From Candidatus Aminicenantota bacterium (lineage in GTDB: Bacteria > Acidobacteriota > Aminicenantia > Aminicenantales > UBA8522), in contig JAFGRZ010000328.1 in assembly GCA_016934895.1 (NCBI GenBank), forward strand, positions 1-7,547: DNA of 7,547 nucleotides, in the 5' to 3' direction. The notes beneath the pieces are model-generated. The model saw nothing but the letters and a program-made list of their open reading frames with translations, did no database searches and had not been told where the DNA came from. This document shows, piece after piece, positions 6,736 to 7,547 of this stretch. How positions within the stretch are numbered: the first letter of the stretch is position 1; the number at the start of each line of letters is the position of its first letter. The position numbers and the translations under genes are program-made.

Positions 6736-6897
6736 AGCGCGGGGAAAAAAATTGTCTTCGAAGGATTGACACGCAGAGACTACCATCGAAATAGTCAGGA
6801 GGTCTTGGAGAATCTCAAGGGCGCCGGAGACAGGCTGGCAACGCAGTTGCAGGCTCTTGTCGACGGCATGATTCATTCCGACGGCGAAAATCCCTAA
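6736..6897 (+). other. Unassigned open stretch, possible gene remnant
   Basis: Directly after the TAA of the three-module gene, the same frame stays open for 53 codons to TAA 6895-6897, then for 24 more to TAA 6970-6972. The first part has a protein-like, amphipathic helical look (EVLENLKGAGDRLATQLQAL, codons from about 6805), but it has no ATG before 6868, and the TTG at 6766 lacks a properly spaced ribosome site. It may be a decayed gene fragment, or chance openness in GC-rich DNA. I recognise no family. Confidence 0.2.
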
Positions 6898-6943
6898 TCA
6901 CACGCCTTTATCGGCACGTTGGATCTAGTGGATGATATCACCA

Positions 6944-6978
6944 CCCCTTATAACATTTCGTTCCAGAGTTAAGAGGGG
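6944..6978 (+). repeat. Imperfect inverted repeat (11-bp arms, 13-nt loop)
   Basis: CCCCTTATAAC (6944-6954) pairs with GTTAAGAGGGG (6968-6978): nine Watson-Crick pairs, one T-G wobble and one A-A mismatch, with a 13-base loop. It sits between the end of the presumed operon and the next gene. It could be a weak terminator or an operator-like site, but no T-run follows immediately (the next bases are ACAATCG), so a standard intrinsic terminator is not claimed. Confidence 0.4.
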
Positions 6979-7125
6979 ACAATCGTTTTAAAGGCTTGAA
7001 TTAAAGAAGAGCCATATTGATTTCCAAAAAACGATGATTTCAGGTTTGTGTAGGTCATTTTTAATCCAAAAGAGATGACGTCTGAATAAAGGCCCAACCT
7101 TTTGAATGAGAATATGGAGGCTGAT

Positions 7126-7547
7126 ATGTTGAAGCGAGTATCCTCTTGGTTGTTCTTTTCGAGGAGGCCTGTTCTATGGATGTCACTGGGAACAGCGATG
7201 ATGTTTTCTTCTGTGGCCTCACTTCCGCTGGAGGAGAATATCAGGCAGGTCACCAAGGATCCGGCCAATGATTATCATGTCAGGTGGTCCCCGGACGGAA
7301 AAATGCTGGCCTTCGCCTCCTTGAGAAGCGGTGAACCGAAGATCTGGCTGATTCCAGCCGATGGAGGCGAGGCCGCTCTCTTGGAAACAGGTTTATCCGG
7401 CGACCATCACATCTCCTGGGCTCCAGATGGGAAGCGAATCACCTTCGACGCGAGATGGAATGGAAGGCCGAATATCTTTACCATCTCCCTGGCCGACGGC
7501 AAGACGAAAAGGCTCAGCCCGGACGGAGCGATTGACTTCCAACCCTA
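7126..7547 (+). CDS. Exported TolB-like PD40 propeller protein, 3' end outside window
   Basis: The first 140 codons of a gene cut by the window edge. Residues 1-32 look like a signal peptide (basic MLKR and RR, then WMSLGTAMMFSSVAS). From 38 on it reads as PD40/TolB-like propeller repeats: RQVTKDPANDYHVRWSPDGK (40-59), IWLIPADGG (73-81), ISWAPDGKRITF (96-107), IFTISLADGKTKRLSPDG (117-134). This subtype (HVRWSPDGKxLAF plus IWxxPADGG) differs from the WxEPxNLG propellers upstream and is commonly found at the N terminus of periplasmic TolB-like proteins, S9 peptidases or tricorn-type and amidohydrolase proteins; which one cannot be told. GGAGG (7116-7120) five bases before the ATG supports the start; an in-frame ATG at 7180 is a less likely alternative. 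The 390-bp gap suggests a separate transcription unit. Confidence 0.85.
   Translation, partial: MLKRVSSWLFFSRRPVLWMSLGTAMMFSSVASLPLEENIRQVTKDPANDYHVRWSPDGKMLAFASLRSGEPKIWLIPADGGEAALLETGLSGDHHISWAPDGKRITFDARWNGRPNIFTISLADGKTKRLSPDGAIDFQP

Larger units (their letters stand above)
6736..7125. other. 390-bp intergenic region without a convincing gene
   Basis: The region between the three-module gene and the next propeller gene starts GC-rich and becomes AT-rich after about 6930, a pattern suggesting a promoter for the downstream gene in its second half. I could not place a -35/-10 pair with correct spacing. It contains an unassigned open stretch (6736-6897), an imperfect hairpin (6944-6978), a small inverted repeat with ATCGTTTT at 6982-6989 and AAAACGAT at 7028-7035, and the downstream ribosome site GGAGG (7116-7120). 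A minus-strand frame at 6969-7268 overlaps the next gene's signal-peptide region and looks like chance. No tRNA or terminal repeat of a mobile element was recognised. Confidence 0.5.

Noticed and set aside
6838..6850. Small hairpin GCAAC-GCA-GTTGC
   Set aside because: Five-pair stem in GC-rich DNA with no T-run and no context; expected by chance.
6969..7268. Minus-strand 99-codon frame over the AT-rich gap and the next gene's start
   Set aside because: It overlaps the signal peptide and first repeat of the TolB-like gene, which has a good ribosome site; no family character seen.

Overview
The window looks like chromosomal DNA from a GC-rich Gram-negative-type bacterium that exports many repeat proteins. 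Strong GGAGG-type Shine-Dalgarno sites, several Sec signal peptides, secreted PD40 (TolB-like) propellers, secreted ankyrin proteins and an ankyrin/MBL-fold fusion fit the Acidobacteriota/Aminicenantota style of genome. This assignment is from general familiarity only; no rRNA or marker gene is present.

Layout: every convincing gene is on the + strand. After an AT-rich non-coding leader (1-161) come five closely spaced genes that probably form an operon: (1) a small cytosolic DUF4440/SnoaL-like NTF2-fold protein, 162-563; (2) an exported class C beta-lactamase-related serine hydrolase, 590-1777; (3) an exported PD40 beta-propeller protein, 1807-2742; (4) an exported ankyrin-repeat protein with a C-terminal MBL-like domain that seems to have lost its metal ligands, 2784-4445; (5) a 739-residue exported protein joining ankyrin repeats, a PD40 propeller and a SnoaL-like domain, 4516-6735. 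Gaps are 26, 29, 41 and 70 bp. A 390-bp stretch with no convincing gene but one imperfect hairpin follows, and then the start of another exported TolB-like propeller protein (7126 to the window edge).

How they fit together: the most notable feature is modular. Protein 5 carries in one chain the three kinds of domain found separately in proteins 4 (ankyrin), 3 (PD40 propeller, including a shared lead-in motif YLGQxPPGxxPExF) and 1 (NTF2-like fold). This suggests local duplication and fusion, and possibly a common extracytoplasmic complex or pathway. Only the serine hydrolase keeps a recognisable catalytic motif set; the rest look like binding or scaffold modules. The substrate and physiological role cannot be read from the sequence. 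No tRNA, rRNA, CRISPR array, insertion sequence or known defence system was recognised.
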